Part shown: piece after piece, positions 20,969-33,194 of the stretch
How positions within the stretch are numbered: position 1 is the stretch's first letter
Layout: every line of letters starts with the position of its first letter
DNA from: Utricularia gibba
Taxonomy: Eukaryota > Streptophyta > Magnoliopsida > Lamiales > Lentibulariaceae
Reading direction: 5' to 3'
DNA length: 64,000 nucleotides
Assembly: GCA_002189035.1 (NCBI GenBank)
Contig: CM007989.1
Coordinates: 7,483,501-7,547,500, forward strand
Translations under genes and position numbers: made by a program
The notes under the pieces: model-generated
Told to the model about the DNA's origin: nothing
The model's input: only the letters and a program-made list of their open reading frames with translations
The model's database searches: none

Positions 20969-23900
20969 CTTGAAGAAGAATTTGCATTGCATTGCACTCT
21001 AGGGTTCTACGCCCAATCTGACATGAGATAATTGGCATACAGACCTGATCCCTGCAGATGTTTGGTCCATTTACTTTGAAATTTCATTCCTCAAAATTTA
21101 ATGTTCTTCAGAAGTTCCCCAAGTTGTGACCCTCTGATGTGGGGCTTTTTGGCTGGTTTACTTCTTTATTTCCGCTTCTACGAACACCGAAATTGTCTCT
21201 TAAATGAAAGCTGCAGAAGAAGTGATACAAAAGCCACAACACTTGAGGAAAGGAGAAAAGAATCGTATGCCAAAACCTGATCTGTAGAATGGCGGCACGT
21301 GCAATGGAGCAGCGCACGTGAGAAGTGGGCCCCTGGGAGAAAAGGGAAGGTGTGGTCATCTTCCGGGGGAGGAAAATGTGGACCACCACCACATCAGTGG
21401 GCCTTATACTGCAGTGGCATGGTGGTCCCTTCGCTGCTGCTCGTCTGCTAGTCTGGGGTGATGGGCCCCGGAATACAGTGAGGCTGGATCAGGATGGCGA
21501 CACGTGTCCGTCGACCAGATCTTGAGGGAGTGTCGACTCGCTGCTGGTCTCCATGAAAATGAAGGAAGAGGCCCGGCCGTCCATGCCTGCTTCCTCCCCT
21601 TCAGTAAAAGATACCCGCAGATTTTTGAAGGAAAGGGGGCTTTCAATCTCTGTGATCCCCCCGCTGAAGAATACCTTCTCACCTGAAGTTGTAAAAACAA
21701 GGTACCATGTTTGATCCCAGTCAATGAAAGCAATAGAAGGATTTCGTCTCATATCAAGACAAATATGAAAAGATGCAATCCTATTCTATGCCTCCTCCCC
21801 TTTTGTCTCATGAACATTCAAGTAATGATGAAGGAATATGAGCTTTCAAGTAAGCCTTATAACCTAAAGATGTAATCCTATTCTATGCTAATGAAGTTTA
21901 GGTGGTCATGCTTGATTCTACCGGGAGTATTTAGTGCATTAGAAGAGCAACAATTCTGACCTGAGGCATACATATGAGTAAAACAACTTGTATCTGTCTA
22001 CCCCAATACATGGTAAACTCTACCTCAGCAACAATGGCATTTATAGCGCTGGAAGATTACTCATCTTGATACGCAGTCGCTCTGCAGCTTCAACTAAGCA
22101 TTTTCAGGTGACGGACCTCCTCCCCCCAAGATCTACTCTTTCACAAATATCAGGAGCCAACGTATGTGCACCTCCACAACACACAGATCCTGCAAATCTG
22201 AACATACATCAGTAGGATATCACACAGACTCTTCTCGAGCATCAAGAGGATACTTGGAAAGCCGATCAGAACCCAACATTTCAATCATGCAACACAACAA
22301 AACAACAGAGAAGTTCCAAATCAGAAGCCACACGAAACCCTTATAACAGAATCCAACAACCTAATTTTCTAAAATCGCACAAAAAACTAACCATCCGGCG
22401 TGCAAAACAAACAAATGCAACTCATCCCGTAGCCAGCAACCTGTTCTGAAACGGTGAAATGCGGTACGAATTGAGAAGGGGGCAAGCTTAACGAATAGAG
22501 GAACCATTTTCCCCAATTCGGGGACAACAAACCCTCAATTTGGGCCTGCGATGGGCCCGGTCTTGTCTCTAGGGCTTGCAGTCTTTCTTTTTTGTTTCCC
22601 GTGTTCATGATGTTTATTGGATTTATTTCGTGCGAATATGATAATTAATAAATCATATATTTTTAAATATTTTAAAATTATTTTTTTATAATTTGAATTA
22701 TTAATTGGTATATTTAAAAATTATAAAACTATTTGAATTTTTCTAGCTTATTAACATTAACCGTATTTGTGTAATAGTCTTTCTAATATTAGAATTAATT
22801 ATTGACTGAATAACACTCAATTTATATACATATTATAAAAATTCGACCACTCAAATACTCATTTTTTGAGTATGTAGATGGTATACATAAATGAATGAGA
22901 GATTAATTATATCAATGCATTTTTTTCTCATTTATATCTCTTCAAAAATTATTTCTACTTTCAAATTCTAGTTGTGTTTTTCTTGTAAGTCTTTCACTTA
23001 GATCTCTATTCTTGTATATCAAATACATAATTTGTTATATACTTGATAATTGAATATATATATATATATATACCCAATTAAATTAAATTTAAACATACTA
23101 ATACTTTATTATAAAATGAACTGATAGTGTCTTATTGCTACACGTGCAACATAGATTTAAATGGATTTCAAGACAAAACACACAGATTTTTACGTTAAAA
23201 GAGAACCGGAAGGAAAGCAAGGGGTCATGGAGGGTGACTCCATTTTTGCCATCTTTCTAACAGCAATCGACAAGGAAGTCCAATGAGTTAACTACACGCG
23301 TCCACAGGGGCAAGCCGAGAGATAAGGAACTAATCTCCACTGAAGTAAAGCCGCCACACTGCAAACGACCAGATTAAGGATAAAGCATGGAGTAATGCGC
23401 TCGCATTATCGGACAACGATATTCTAAACATTCCTTTAAACATATTCCTTGTGTTATGCAAACGCAGCTGTCCTTGAAACAATGAATAAAGTGGAGGAAT
23501 CTGCGTGTCGGAAGCAAAGGGAAATGAGCCACGTTGCTGGCTCATCCTCCATCCAATTGAGGGGGAGTTGGATGGGTACTGTGTGGATTGTGTTGTCAAC
23601 TTTTGATTCGCTGGTTGTCAAATCATCGTACTATGATTTGACATTGAAAGAACCTCCATTTACCCATCTTCGTTGCAAGCTTATATCCCTTTTTTTCTCG
23701 GGGGGAGCTGGTTTTTTACTTGAATTGCTGTGGTAACACCATTGGAGTGGGTTTCTCCAGCCATATTTGGCTAAAACAGGATACTGGTACCAAAAAGATA
23801 GTTTCCTGCGTTACTGGTTTTTATCGTTTCATTTGTTGGGTTTAACTTTTTTTAGGCAGTTCCATTTTTGATTGTGAGCCAAAGACAAGAAACGGGATGA

Positions 23901-24376
23901 ATACGGGGTCTGTGTGTTTGTGGTCTACAGATAAAGAGATATCATCCCGATTTGAAGAGAAAGTCACCTTACTGTTTCATCGATTGCTGTTCTATTTTTT
24001 GCCATTCAAATGAAAAGTCTTGGAAAATAGTCTCTACCACTATTTCTATTCCACCAAGAATATCGTACCTTTCTTGCTCTTAAAAAACACACTAAAAATC
24101 AAATCTTTGGGTATCCCATATGCTGGAGTTGCGTGATATTTGCTTGTGTTATTCGACAAGGAGACCAAGCGTGAGTTGAGTTCAGGTGAGCTTTTAGGGT
24201 TTCTAGCTTTCCCAGTTTGGGAAGAAGGGATAAAAATGGCTCCGTGTTTGGATCTAGAGTCTTTCGTGGATCTTAAGTTCTTTCTGTTGTATATGGGAAA
24301 AAGCGTGAGGCTTTTGAAATGAAAACTTGATTCCTTACTGAATAACCCTTTTGAAATCACCTCATACAGAAGAAAA
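20969..24376. other. Intergenic (3.4 kb) between TCP and the MADS gene
   Basis: 21000-21750 is of mixed composition with several open frames of 60-110 codons and no recognised domain. 22100-22610 looks like the start of a minus-strand transcript: GGGCCCAT-type site II motifs near 22550 and a possible two-exon short ORF. 22620-23100 is AT-rich with a (TA)n run near 23055-23072. 23700-24370 is probably promoter and spliced 5' leader of the MADS gene; an acceptor (ATACAG) sits just before its ATG. Confidence 0.4.
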
Positions 24377-25699
24377 ATGGCAAGAGGAAAGGTTCAGCTG
24401 AGGCGGATCGAGAACGCGTCAAGCCGACAGGTGACGTTCTCGAAGCGGAGAAATGGTCTCCTGAAGAAGGCTTACGAGCTCTCAGTTCTCTGTGATGCAG
24501 AAGTTGCTTTGATCATCTTCTCCCAGAAGGGAAGACTTTATGAATTCTCGAGCTCCAGGTAAGATGATGATGGTCTCCTATGCTTCGATTTCTAAAAAAT
24601 ATTGCTTTTGTTACTCCTGTTCCTTGCTTATGCTTCCCCTTTTGTACTACTGTGATAATCTACTGTAACGCTTCCGCGGGACACATGCTTTGAGTTTCAA
24701 CGCAAGCTTTTTGACTTGTTTACACCTAACTCGTGCACATTCTTGTCAGTTTTGACCAAAAGTTCCTCCTCATTCATGAAACTAATGCATAATTTCCCTT
24801 GCTTTAGTGTGCAGAAGCTGATCCAAAAGTATCTGGAGCACAGGAAAGAGCAAACAACCGGGCCGGAAGCCGAAGAGCGCATTCAGGTTTGCATCGTTAA
24901 CATGGTGCTATGCTTCATTGTTTCAGGTGTGACTAAGCTTCAGTATTGGCGCAGCAACTGAAGCACGATGCAGCAATCTGTGCACAGAAGATCGAGCTGC
25001 TGGAGGCATCCCAAAGGTAAGCCAGCTCAGTTTTAGTCGCTTATTGTTCATACTCCATGGGATCTATATCGAGAAAACTAACAGGTTTGTGATGAGTGCC
25101 AGGAAGCTTTTAGGACAGGAGGTTGGATCTTGTTCGATGGAGGAGCTCCAGGAAATCGACAACCAGCTCGAGATAAGCCTCAACAAAATAAGATCAAGGA
25201 AGGTATGGTGCATATTAGAGTATTAGCAGAAGCTCCATTTTGTTCTGAAGATGCTGCTGTAGTAACCAATGCTGTTGGAAACTAATCTCACAGGCTCAGA
25301 TGTTCAATGATCAGATTGCAAAACTGCAAGAAAAGGTAATGAAAGTTTCCCCATTTCTATTCCTTTTTTTCCCCATGAATGCTGCATTCAAAGACCCTTT
25401 CCGAATTACAGGAGAAACTACTACTGCAAGTGAATCAGGCACTCAGTTTCAGGGTAAACTTGCTTTATCATTCCTCCACACTACCTCCGCACATTGTAAG
25501 ATGTCTCATGTAAATGAGGCATGAAAAGGAAAGTATTTCGTGCATTATTTCTAATGATTTCGCATGAAACTGCTGAAAACCACAGCTGCAGAACGAGTAC
25601 AAGCATGTGGAAGCGGGAAGCTGGTGCCACAGCACACAGAACTTGGAAGTGGTGACGGAGTTGTTCATTGGCCTTGGCGTGCCGACAACGAAGAACTAG
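24377..25699 (+). CDS. MIKC-type MADS-box transcription factor, SOC1/TM3 clade
   Basis: Seven exons (24377-24558, 24808-24886, 24955-25016, 25103-25202, 25294-25335, 25412-25453, 25586-25699) give 206 residues, with the two 42-nt K-domain exons typical of MIKC genes. SOC1-type proteins integrate flowering signals as dimers on CArG boxes. The MADS domain (1-60) starts [21 protein letters not shown]. The K domain covers about 85-160 ([46 protein letters not shown]). The C terminus has [11 protein letters not shown], the SOC1 motif. Exon 3 needs the second of two nearby acceptors (GCGCAG at 24954); the first would give a stop. The 5' leader appears to be spliced. SOC1 versus AGL42/71/72 cannot be separated here. 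Confidence 0.93.
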
Positions 25700-27395
25700 C
25701 AATCCATCACTGCAAACATAATTTATGTTTCTATGATCAAACAGGTTTTATTTCAGTCAAGGAATCATTTTGGACGACAATGATGCTTCAGTCCAATGGA
25801 TATCATTCAACACGAATTACTATTCACTACCCAGTGGTTGGATTCTACTAAAGCAGTGTCTGCAATAAAACAAACTGCTACCTCAACCCATTCGAGCTCC
25901 ATGTTCCTTCTCCGTTTTCGAAACAGCAGCTCTCGCATATGGTTGATCAAGATCAAGACTTCTTCCATCTGGGCGCCATCCCAAATGGCGGGGGGAGACT
26001 GTGGCCTTCTTTCCAATCTCTCCCAACTTCTTGATCATGCAAATTCCGGTCAATCCGCGTTCCCCCCCCCCCCCCCGCGAAGTGATATACCAAATCCCCA
26101 TTTCTCGGGCATAGAAAAAGGAAGGAATGAGATCCTCCTAACAAGCTTTCTCCGACTCAGCACGACTGGATCCCTGGCCCTGCTGATACACGGAACGAGC
26201 TTGTTTCAGAGGTGACTAAGAAACTAGAAACCCAGCAATTCCATAGTTCAAAAATTCAAATGCGAAGTTGTAAGGTGCACTATGCGGCCTGTGAATAGAA
26301 TAGGTTAATAAAATAAATGTCGGTGACTCGGTAGCCCATCCCATTCTATTTAAAATTTGAAAAAGAATCACTGTTGTGTATTTAAAAATGGGTTGAACGT
26401 ATTTTTTAATTTAATCACTTTTACAATATATTTAATCATGTTTAATAATTTTTAATTATATTTAAAATAGTTTTTAAAAAAATTAGTATTTAAATAGATT
26501 GAATTCAATATTCGGTTTAACAGGATCTAATCTTTCAATTAAATGCGTGATTTTAGAACTTTCATATTTAGACATTTGAATATTGTTAAATGTGTATTAT
26601 TTTGGACAATCATGCAAGAGAAAGATCTGGTCAACGTCATTTGTTAAAATAGGACGGTTAGATTTTTTTTGACCCCGCTACTTTTGGGAATTTCAAATGC
26701 CTCCCAAAAAAAGAGAAGAAAATAAGCAAATTCAAATTCCTTTCGTCCACAGATATAAAAATGGTTTCTTGTCACTGTGGAGAGTACCAACGGTCGAATT
26801 CCTTTTTTTGAATCTCTCGCTCCCAGATTCTGATTTCTGCTAGTGTTCTTGAGTTCAAGCCTCCATTTTGCGATTTTTTCATCATGTAAGTTGAATATTG
26901 CATCTAAGTTGTTTTGGTTTGTTCAGGAAATTTCGGTAGGTTCCGTTTGCGTTTTGCAAGTTTCGCGAGAACAGAAGGAAAATCGGAGGAGAGTGGTTGC
27001 TTTGTCAATTTTTGTTTGTTCCTGTGAATCTTGGTAGGGCGTGTATAGGATTTTTGTTGCGAAGTTTAAGCGGAGATCTGTCCTCCGATTTGTTGAGCTT
27101 TAGCTCTCCAATTAAGCGAAAAATTGGGTTTTTTTTTGCCGGAAAATGTGAACTGGGAGCGCCTTCTCCAGTTTACCCAAATTTTAGGTTTCCTCATTCC
27201 AAATAGATGTTAATGAAAATTAGTTTAACTGATAGCATATCCGCTGCCACGAGCATGGTCTGAGTAACGAAGATTTAAAGGATGACTTAAATCTTCATTT
27301 CGTTGTGAATTGCGATATTCAGCTCATCAGCTGGCTTGTCTCTGCAGCTCAGTTGTTTAAAGGTCAGTGAGTGTGGGCTCAGTTGATTTTATCCA
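25700..27395. other. Intergenic: MADS 3' region, AT-rich DNA, MAP65 leader
   Basis: A 15-base C homopolymer lies at 26062-26076. 26290-26660 is AT-rich. From about 26800 the sequence looks like a 5' leader, with a likely leader intron ending at CTCTGCAG near 27347. No other gene is seen. Confidence 0.45.
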
Positions 27396-30300
27396 ATGGA
27401 AACGACATGCGGGTCTCTTCTGAATGAACTTCAGGTATATAAACTTCTGGAGCCAAAGAAAAAATTTTGTTTTCCATTATTCATTTTTGCTTGACTTAAA
27501 CTATATTAGATAATTTGGGACGATGTTGGAGAATCGGACGCTGAGAAAGATAGAATGTTACTTGAACTTGAAAAAGAGTGCTTGGAGGTGTATAGGCGGA
27601 AAGTTGATCAGGCAAATAGGAATAGAGCTCAACTGCGGCAGGCCATTGCTGATGCTGAGGCTGAACTTGCCATGATCTGCTCCTCAATGGGTGAACGGCC
27701 CATACACATTATGCAGGTATCACCTGATTCCTTAATTCACATGATACGTCATATGACTTCTTTAGCCAGCATTGGAGTGTATGTTTTATTGTATGCTTTT
27801 CTGGACAGACCAATAAAAGCAGTGCGAAATTGAAGGCTCAACTCACTGATATCCTTCCACAAATAGAAGAAATGAGAAAGAGGAAATATGATAGACGAAA
27901 TCAATTCATCAAGATCTTAGAAGAGATACAGAGGATTAAATATGACATCCATGGGTCAGGAGCTCCAAACAATGTAGTAGTTGATGATACAGATCTGTCT
28001 CTAAGAAAGCTTGAAGACTTGCAAAAAGTGCTGCAGGGACTTGAAAAGGAAAAGGTTGCTTATTACGTTTTTGGATACACAGATACATTTTTTTAAAATT
28101 TCTAGTTATCAAGATTTTTAGTTAATATATTGTCCTGGATTTTCTTCTATTTTAATTTGCAGCATGAGCGCATGAACAAGGTACTGGACCACCTGAATCA
28201 ATTGTCTTCATGTTGCCTGGTGCTTGGATTAGACATCAAGCAAATTGCTAGTGAGATTCATCCCAGTTTAGGGGAATCAGAAGGTACCAAGAACATTAAC
28301 GACGATACAATAGAACAGCTTCAAAGAACAATACAAAGACTACGGAAGCTAAAAATGCAGAGGATGCAGCAGGTACTTCAGCTTTATGACATTCTAATTT
28401 GGATTCAAATTCAACTTACCTTCACAATTAAATATCTGGATTTGTTGGTTAGTTACAAGATTTGGCAACCTCCCTATTGGAGCTTTGGAATTTGATGGAC
28501 ACACCAGCTGAAGAGCAGCAAGTGTTTCAAAAGGTTACATGCAATATAGCTGCGTCAGAGGATGAAATAAATGAGCCTAATATGCTCTCTGCCAACTTCA
28601 TTGATTCTGTGAGTAAAAACATTTAGGCGTCACACTCTGTAAATATGGCTGCTTCCTTGCTTGAGTATGCCTAGAATATCCATAAACAAAAACTATTTGT
28701 GAATGGGTTTTCTTTTTTTTTTTTTTCTGTCTACCAGGTAAAGGATGAAGTTTCTAGATTGGAGGACTTGAAAGTATCCAAGATGAAGGAGCTTGTTCTG
28801 AAAAAGAAAGATGAGCTAGAAGATCTTTGTAGAAAGATACATTTTACTCCTCATGGCTCACCTGAACTAGCTATCGAAGCCATTGAATCTGGTGACTAGT
28901 TGATCACATTTGTTAAAATGTCATCATGCTTTTTTGCATTCCTATATTAACATTTGCTTCTATTTTTTCCTCATTTTGAAAGGAGCTGTTCATGCCTCCA
29001 CTGTGCTTGCACAGTATGAGCTTCAAATTTCTGAAGTCAAAGAGGAGGCTCTCAAACGAAAAGAAGTCCTTGAAAAGGTTGAGAAATGGATGGCTGCATG
29101 TGAGGAGGAGAGCTGGCTTGAGGAGTATAATAGGGTTCGTCCGACGCTGATTACAGTGGAAAATGGATTATCTTCAAAAGGTTGAGCTTGATAAAAACCA
29201 CTCTCTGTATATGGCAGGATGACAACCGATACAACGCTGGGAGAGGAGCACATTTAACTCTTAAGCGTGCTGAAAAAGCTCGCACCTTAGTCAATAAACT
29301 TCCAGGTATAACTGTTTACTAGTACTGTCCATTTACTCCTGCTGCGGTTCTAACTATGGGATATTGTCAATGGTGCTTGAATTAGCAATGGCGGATGCAT
29401 TGGCTTCAAAAGCAGCAGCATGGGAAAACGAGCATGGTGTCAATTTCACTTATGATGGTGTAAGGACATTTCTCCCAGCATCATAGATAAACACATATTA
29501 CTTTTCTTATTTACCAGAAGTGAGCTTGTAACTCGTTTGCTATATATCATCTAGGTCCGCCTGCTTTCGATGATTGAGAACTATAAGGTTTTGCGGCAAG
29601 AAAAAGAGCAAGAGCAGAAAAGGCAAAGGGTATGTTTCTCTTTTCCTTGATGATCGTAACGAGGTTGGCTTTTGGTTCTCATCTTTGTGAACTAATTTTA
29701 AACAGGAGCAAAAGAAACTCCAGGGACAGCTTCTCACTGAGCAGGAGGCACTTTATGGTTCAAAGCCAAGTCCAATGAAGAACCAGATCTCCAAAAAGGG
29801 TCGAAGATTGTCATGCGGTGGTGCAAGCAATAAAAGACTTTCTCTTGGTGGAGCTGCTATTCAGACTCCCAGGTCTAGTATGACTCCTTCAGCCAAGGCC
29901 ACCATCAACACACGCGATGCAAGAAGAAACGAACATGCAAATCTAGACACCGACCGATTTGCTGCCCTCTCCACAGGTAAGTTCTTGGATCACCCACAAG
30001 TGCATACTTTTCCTGTCACCAATCACCCCCATCAGTACCACTTTTCTTCTCTAATTCCACAGGTAGGAGAGGCTTGGATCTAGCTGGATTCCCCCTGAAA
30101 CAGCACTCTTTCAACCTGCAAACTGCCCGAGAGCCAGAATCAGCCATGAAGCGGAAGCCATTCTCTCCCATTTCTTCAACAGGCTCATCCAAGTCAAATG
30201 TCCCAAATATCTTGGAAGAGACGAGCAAAAAGCAAGATACATTCAGCACTCCTTCCAAGGCAGCACCTTCAGCTGAACTAGAAAACAGAACACCTCAAGC

Positions 30301-30469
30301 TGCAACTCTCCCTCTGCCTGCAACTCCCTCAGCAGCATTCATTCCAATGCAGACTGCCATGACTCCATACTGCCCGGCCTTGAACCCCATGGACAACGAG
30401 GCAGAGTACTCATTCGAGGAGAGAAGAGCTGCTTTTCTCTTTTCCAAAGCAAACTTGATGCAGGTTTAG
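27396..30469 (+). CDS. Microtubule-associated protein MAP65, MAP65-3/PLEIADE-like
   Basis: Twelve exons (27396-27434, 27510-27716, 27809-28054, 28163-28372, 28453-28608, 28738-28891, 28983-29134, 29218-29305, 29386-29459, 29555-29629, 29706-29976, 30063-30469) give 692 residues, near the ~700 of MAP65-3. MAP65 proteins (PRC1/Ase1 family) cross-link antiparallel microtubules; MAP65-3 acts in the phragmoplast midzone. The N-terminal part ([21 protein letters not shown]) starts a long coiled coil. The microtubule-binding spectrin-like core contains [30 protein letters not shown] and the hallmark [21 protein letters not shown]. The basic C-terminal tail has [16 protein letters not shown] and [12 protein letters not shown], with SP/TP sites for MAPK/CDK. 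The N terminus starts directly at ETTCGSL, about a dozen residues shorter than Arabidopsis MAP65-3. Confidence 0.95.
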
Positions 30470-31201
30470 CATCTCTGTAACACAAGCATTTGGATGCCTG
30501 ATGAATTCTGAACACCCTGTTGCTCTTCTCACTCATCTGACGTGAGATTTGGCACCTTCTTTCACTTTGTTATGTTCTTCTCAGTGAGTAAAGAACCGAT
30601 TGAATTTGGTTCACCTCCTTTTTTGTATATTAAAAAAATAAATATTTTTTAAATTAATAATTATGCAATGCCACTAGGTCAACAACATTCGGTATTTTTT
30701 TAAAAATAAATGATTATTAAATTTTACTTCATGGACATCAAGCTTCTCCCTCAACCAAATTTGATGAATTTTTGAATTCCAGAATTTGAATATATTACAT
30801 AATTACTACTATTTATTTCAATTATTTCGTATTTATTTTCTCCAACGGTATTTGCGTGCGTAGAACTTCATTACGGGAAACCCTAATTTTGGGTCATAAA
30901 TATTATTAATTTTTTTCTTTTTTTTTTGTGTGTAATTACCCATTTCATCTCAGATTTTCTGGCAACTTTGAGGAGGCTACTGGCTAAGTAATATGATATG
31001 TTGGTCGGTTGGATTTTGCAGCTGCTGGTGCAAGTTCAAGTTCTCTTCTGGGTTAACGTCGCTGTCTTGTCTTGTAGTCAAGCTTCTTATATTGAAGTGA
31101 GGTTGTCTGTGTTGTTACTGTAATTATTCAAGTGCTGTAGTAGTCGGAGAATCTTTGAGGGGTTTAAGGATTTCTGAGTTTGGGGTTGCATCTGTCCACT
31201 T
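30470..31201 (+). other. Intergenic: MAP65 3' region and AHL leader
   Basis: AT-rich at 30620-30940. Sequence from about 30950 looks like the AHL leader, with a possible acceptor (TTTGCAG) near 31020. No gene is seen. Confidence 0.45.
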
Positions 31202-32973
31202 ATGGCGGAAAAGGATGGCTTTAATGGTTCTGGGTTCACCATAAAAGCCTTTGAGGTTCCCCAGAGTTTTGGGGTGGAGCCAACAATCGAACCGACAGAT
31301 CAACGAGGTGGCGGATCAGTTGCTCCACCCCCTCCTGCATCCACGGCAGATAAAAAGAAGAAGAGGGGAAGGCCGAGAAAATACGAAGCTGATGGGTCAA
31401 TGGTGACATTGTCGCCGGTTCCTATTTCAGCATCCATACCGTTTACTGGTGAATATGCATCCTGGAGAAGCTCGTTTGAGAAGAAGTACACGTCGGAATT
31501 TGGAGGTTCAGGTATATTCTGCTGTTTTCTTCCTCCTTTCTGGCTTTTGCGTTGTGGTCATTGGAGCAGGTATATGTTGTATATGAATAGAGATGTGGCC
31601 CTTTCCAGGCGAGTTCCCTGGAAAGATGTGTATGAGGGTTGAGTGATCAAGTTGTGTGGATAGGGACAGATATAAAACATTGTTCAAGTGGCTTTCTACC
31701 TGATTGCAGTATGAGTAACCTGAGGGATGCTCTGAGAAAATGGGACCTGATATTCATAGTTGATGTGACCAGACATAAGCTTTGTCCTTTATTCAATAAT
31801 GAACTTGTTCTCTCGTTCTTCTTTTCTGTGTGTAGAAGTTGTTCCATAGGAGGCTTTTAGACTCTTAAGTTTTAAATAAGAAACCTAAATTCAGCTTATT
31901 TATACTTACAAGATCTTAATTATGTTATCAGTATTTCTGCCATTTGGGTAAAAATCTGAAAACCAGGAATTTGAGTGTTTCTGATATTTCTGCCATTCGG
32001 ATAAAGCCCAGAAATTTGAATGTTTCTGATATGTTGCAGTAGGTATAGTGTCCCCTGCTGTTGGAGGGCTCATGCCCCACATCCTCATCGTTAATCCTGG
32101 CGAGGTACTCTTGGATATGCCTTTTACAAGTCATTTCTTGATGATTATTTTTTGAGATTTCTTACTTTTTTTTGCTTTAGCAGCTCTAGTTATATAATTA
32201 TGCCCTTGGATCTTGCAATTAACGTTTTAGTTGCCATGGCCAGGATGTGATGAAGAAGGTATTATCCTTCTCACAACGAGGAAACCATGCAGTTTGCATT
32301 TTAGCTGCGCATGGTTTTATCTCAAATGTTACACTACGTCAACCAAGCTCTTCAGGTGGTACATTAACGTACGAGGTGTGGATTTGTTCAAGTGAAACAA
32401 CATATTTGTATAGTTCATTGCCCCCTTTTTCATTATTAGTATTCTGCACTCCACAGGGGGTTTTCGAAATCCTTTCACTCACAGGATCATTCATGCTTAA
32501 CGATGATGGAGTCACTAAAGTTAGATCAGGTGGCATGAGTGTTTTGCTTGCCGGCCCTGACTGCCGTGTGTTGGGCGGAGGACTTGCCGGTATCCTCATT
32601 GCATCTGGTCCCGTTCAGGTTAGCAGATTGAATTGTCATGACCACAGACACCAGAACGAAACATGTATCTCCTCTGATGTACTCCACTTTTGATTTTTGT
32701 CTACAGCTTGTCATTGGCAGCTTCGTTCCTATGGAACAGGTGGATCGAAAGCCTAAGAAACACAACAGTGAGTACACAATCTCATTTGCTGCTCCAGGCA
32801 CAACTGATCTTACTTCTGAAGAGAGATTTCAGTCTGTGTACAATGCAACGAAGACCAGCTTCGCTTCATCTGCTCCAATAGCCTTGGAGAACAGTCACAG
32901 AACATCACTCCTGGGAAATATGGCTTCCTCAGGACAGGCGTCCAGAGAGCAAAACCATGACATAGGATGCTGA
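31202..32973 (+). CDS. AT-hook nuclear-localized (AHL) protein with PPC/DUF296 domain
   Basis: Five exons (31202-31511, 32040-32104, 32244-32375, 32457-32618, 32707-32973) give 311 residues. AHL proteins bind AT-rich DNA at matrix regions and oligomerise through the PPC domain, modulating growth and flowering. The AT-hook KKKKRGRPRKYE lies at about residues 50-61. The PPC domain runs from about 110 to 240: HILIVNPGEDVMKKVLSFSQ, AVCILAAHGFISNVTLRQP, FEILSLTGSFM, GMSVLLAGPDCRVLGGGLAG and VQLVIGSF. One AT-hook of the RGRPRKY type plus introns indicates the intron-containing AHL clade. The core normally written GRFEIL reads GVFEIL here. Intron 1 contains a tandem duplication close to its acceptor. 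Confidence 0.94.
31932..32029 (+). repeat. Tandem duplication in AHL intron 1
   Basis: Two copies, 31932-31984 (53 bp) and 31985-32029 (45 bp), both begin TATTTCTGCCATT and end with TGTTTCTGA. They lie 10 bp before the acceptor at 32039. Confidence 0.75.
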
Positions 32974-33194
32974 GTGTAAGATTTATTTTTTGTTGTGATT
33001 TTCCATTGACCTGGTTTGTATTTGTGGCATAAGCTAGAGACTTTTAGTTTTTGGTCCAGAATGCGTGGCACCCAGATCATGATTCCCCTGTTAACCAAAA
33101 CACTATCAAACTGCGCATTGGGTTCTGTAATATTTTTTTCTAAGGTGATTCCAGTAGCAGCTTCATTGTTCCAATCAGCAAAACCATTCAGAAA

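Noticed and set aside
24940-24954. Alternative acceptor for MADS exon 3 at CTTCAG (24943)
   Set aside because: It would bring a stop codon after five codons; the acceptor at 24954 restores the conserved LKHD segment.
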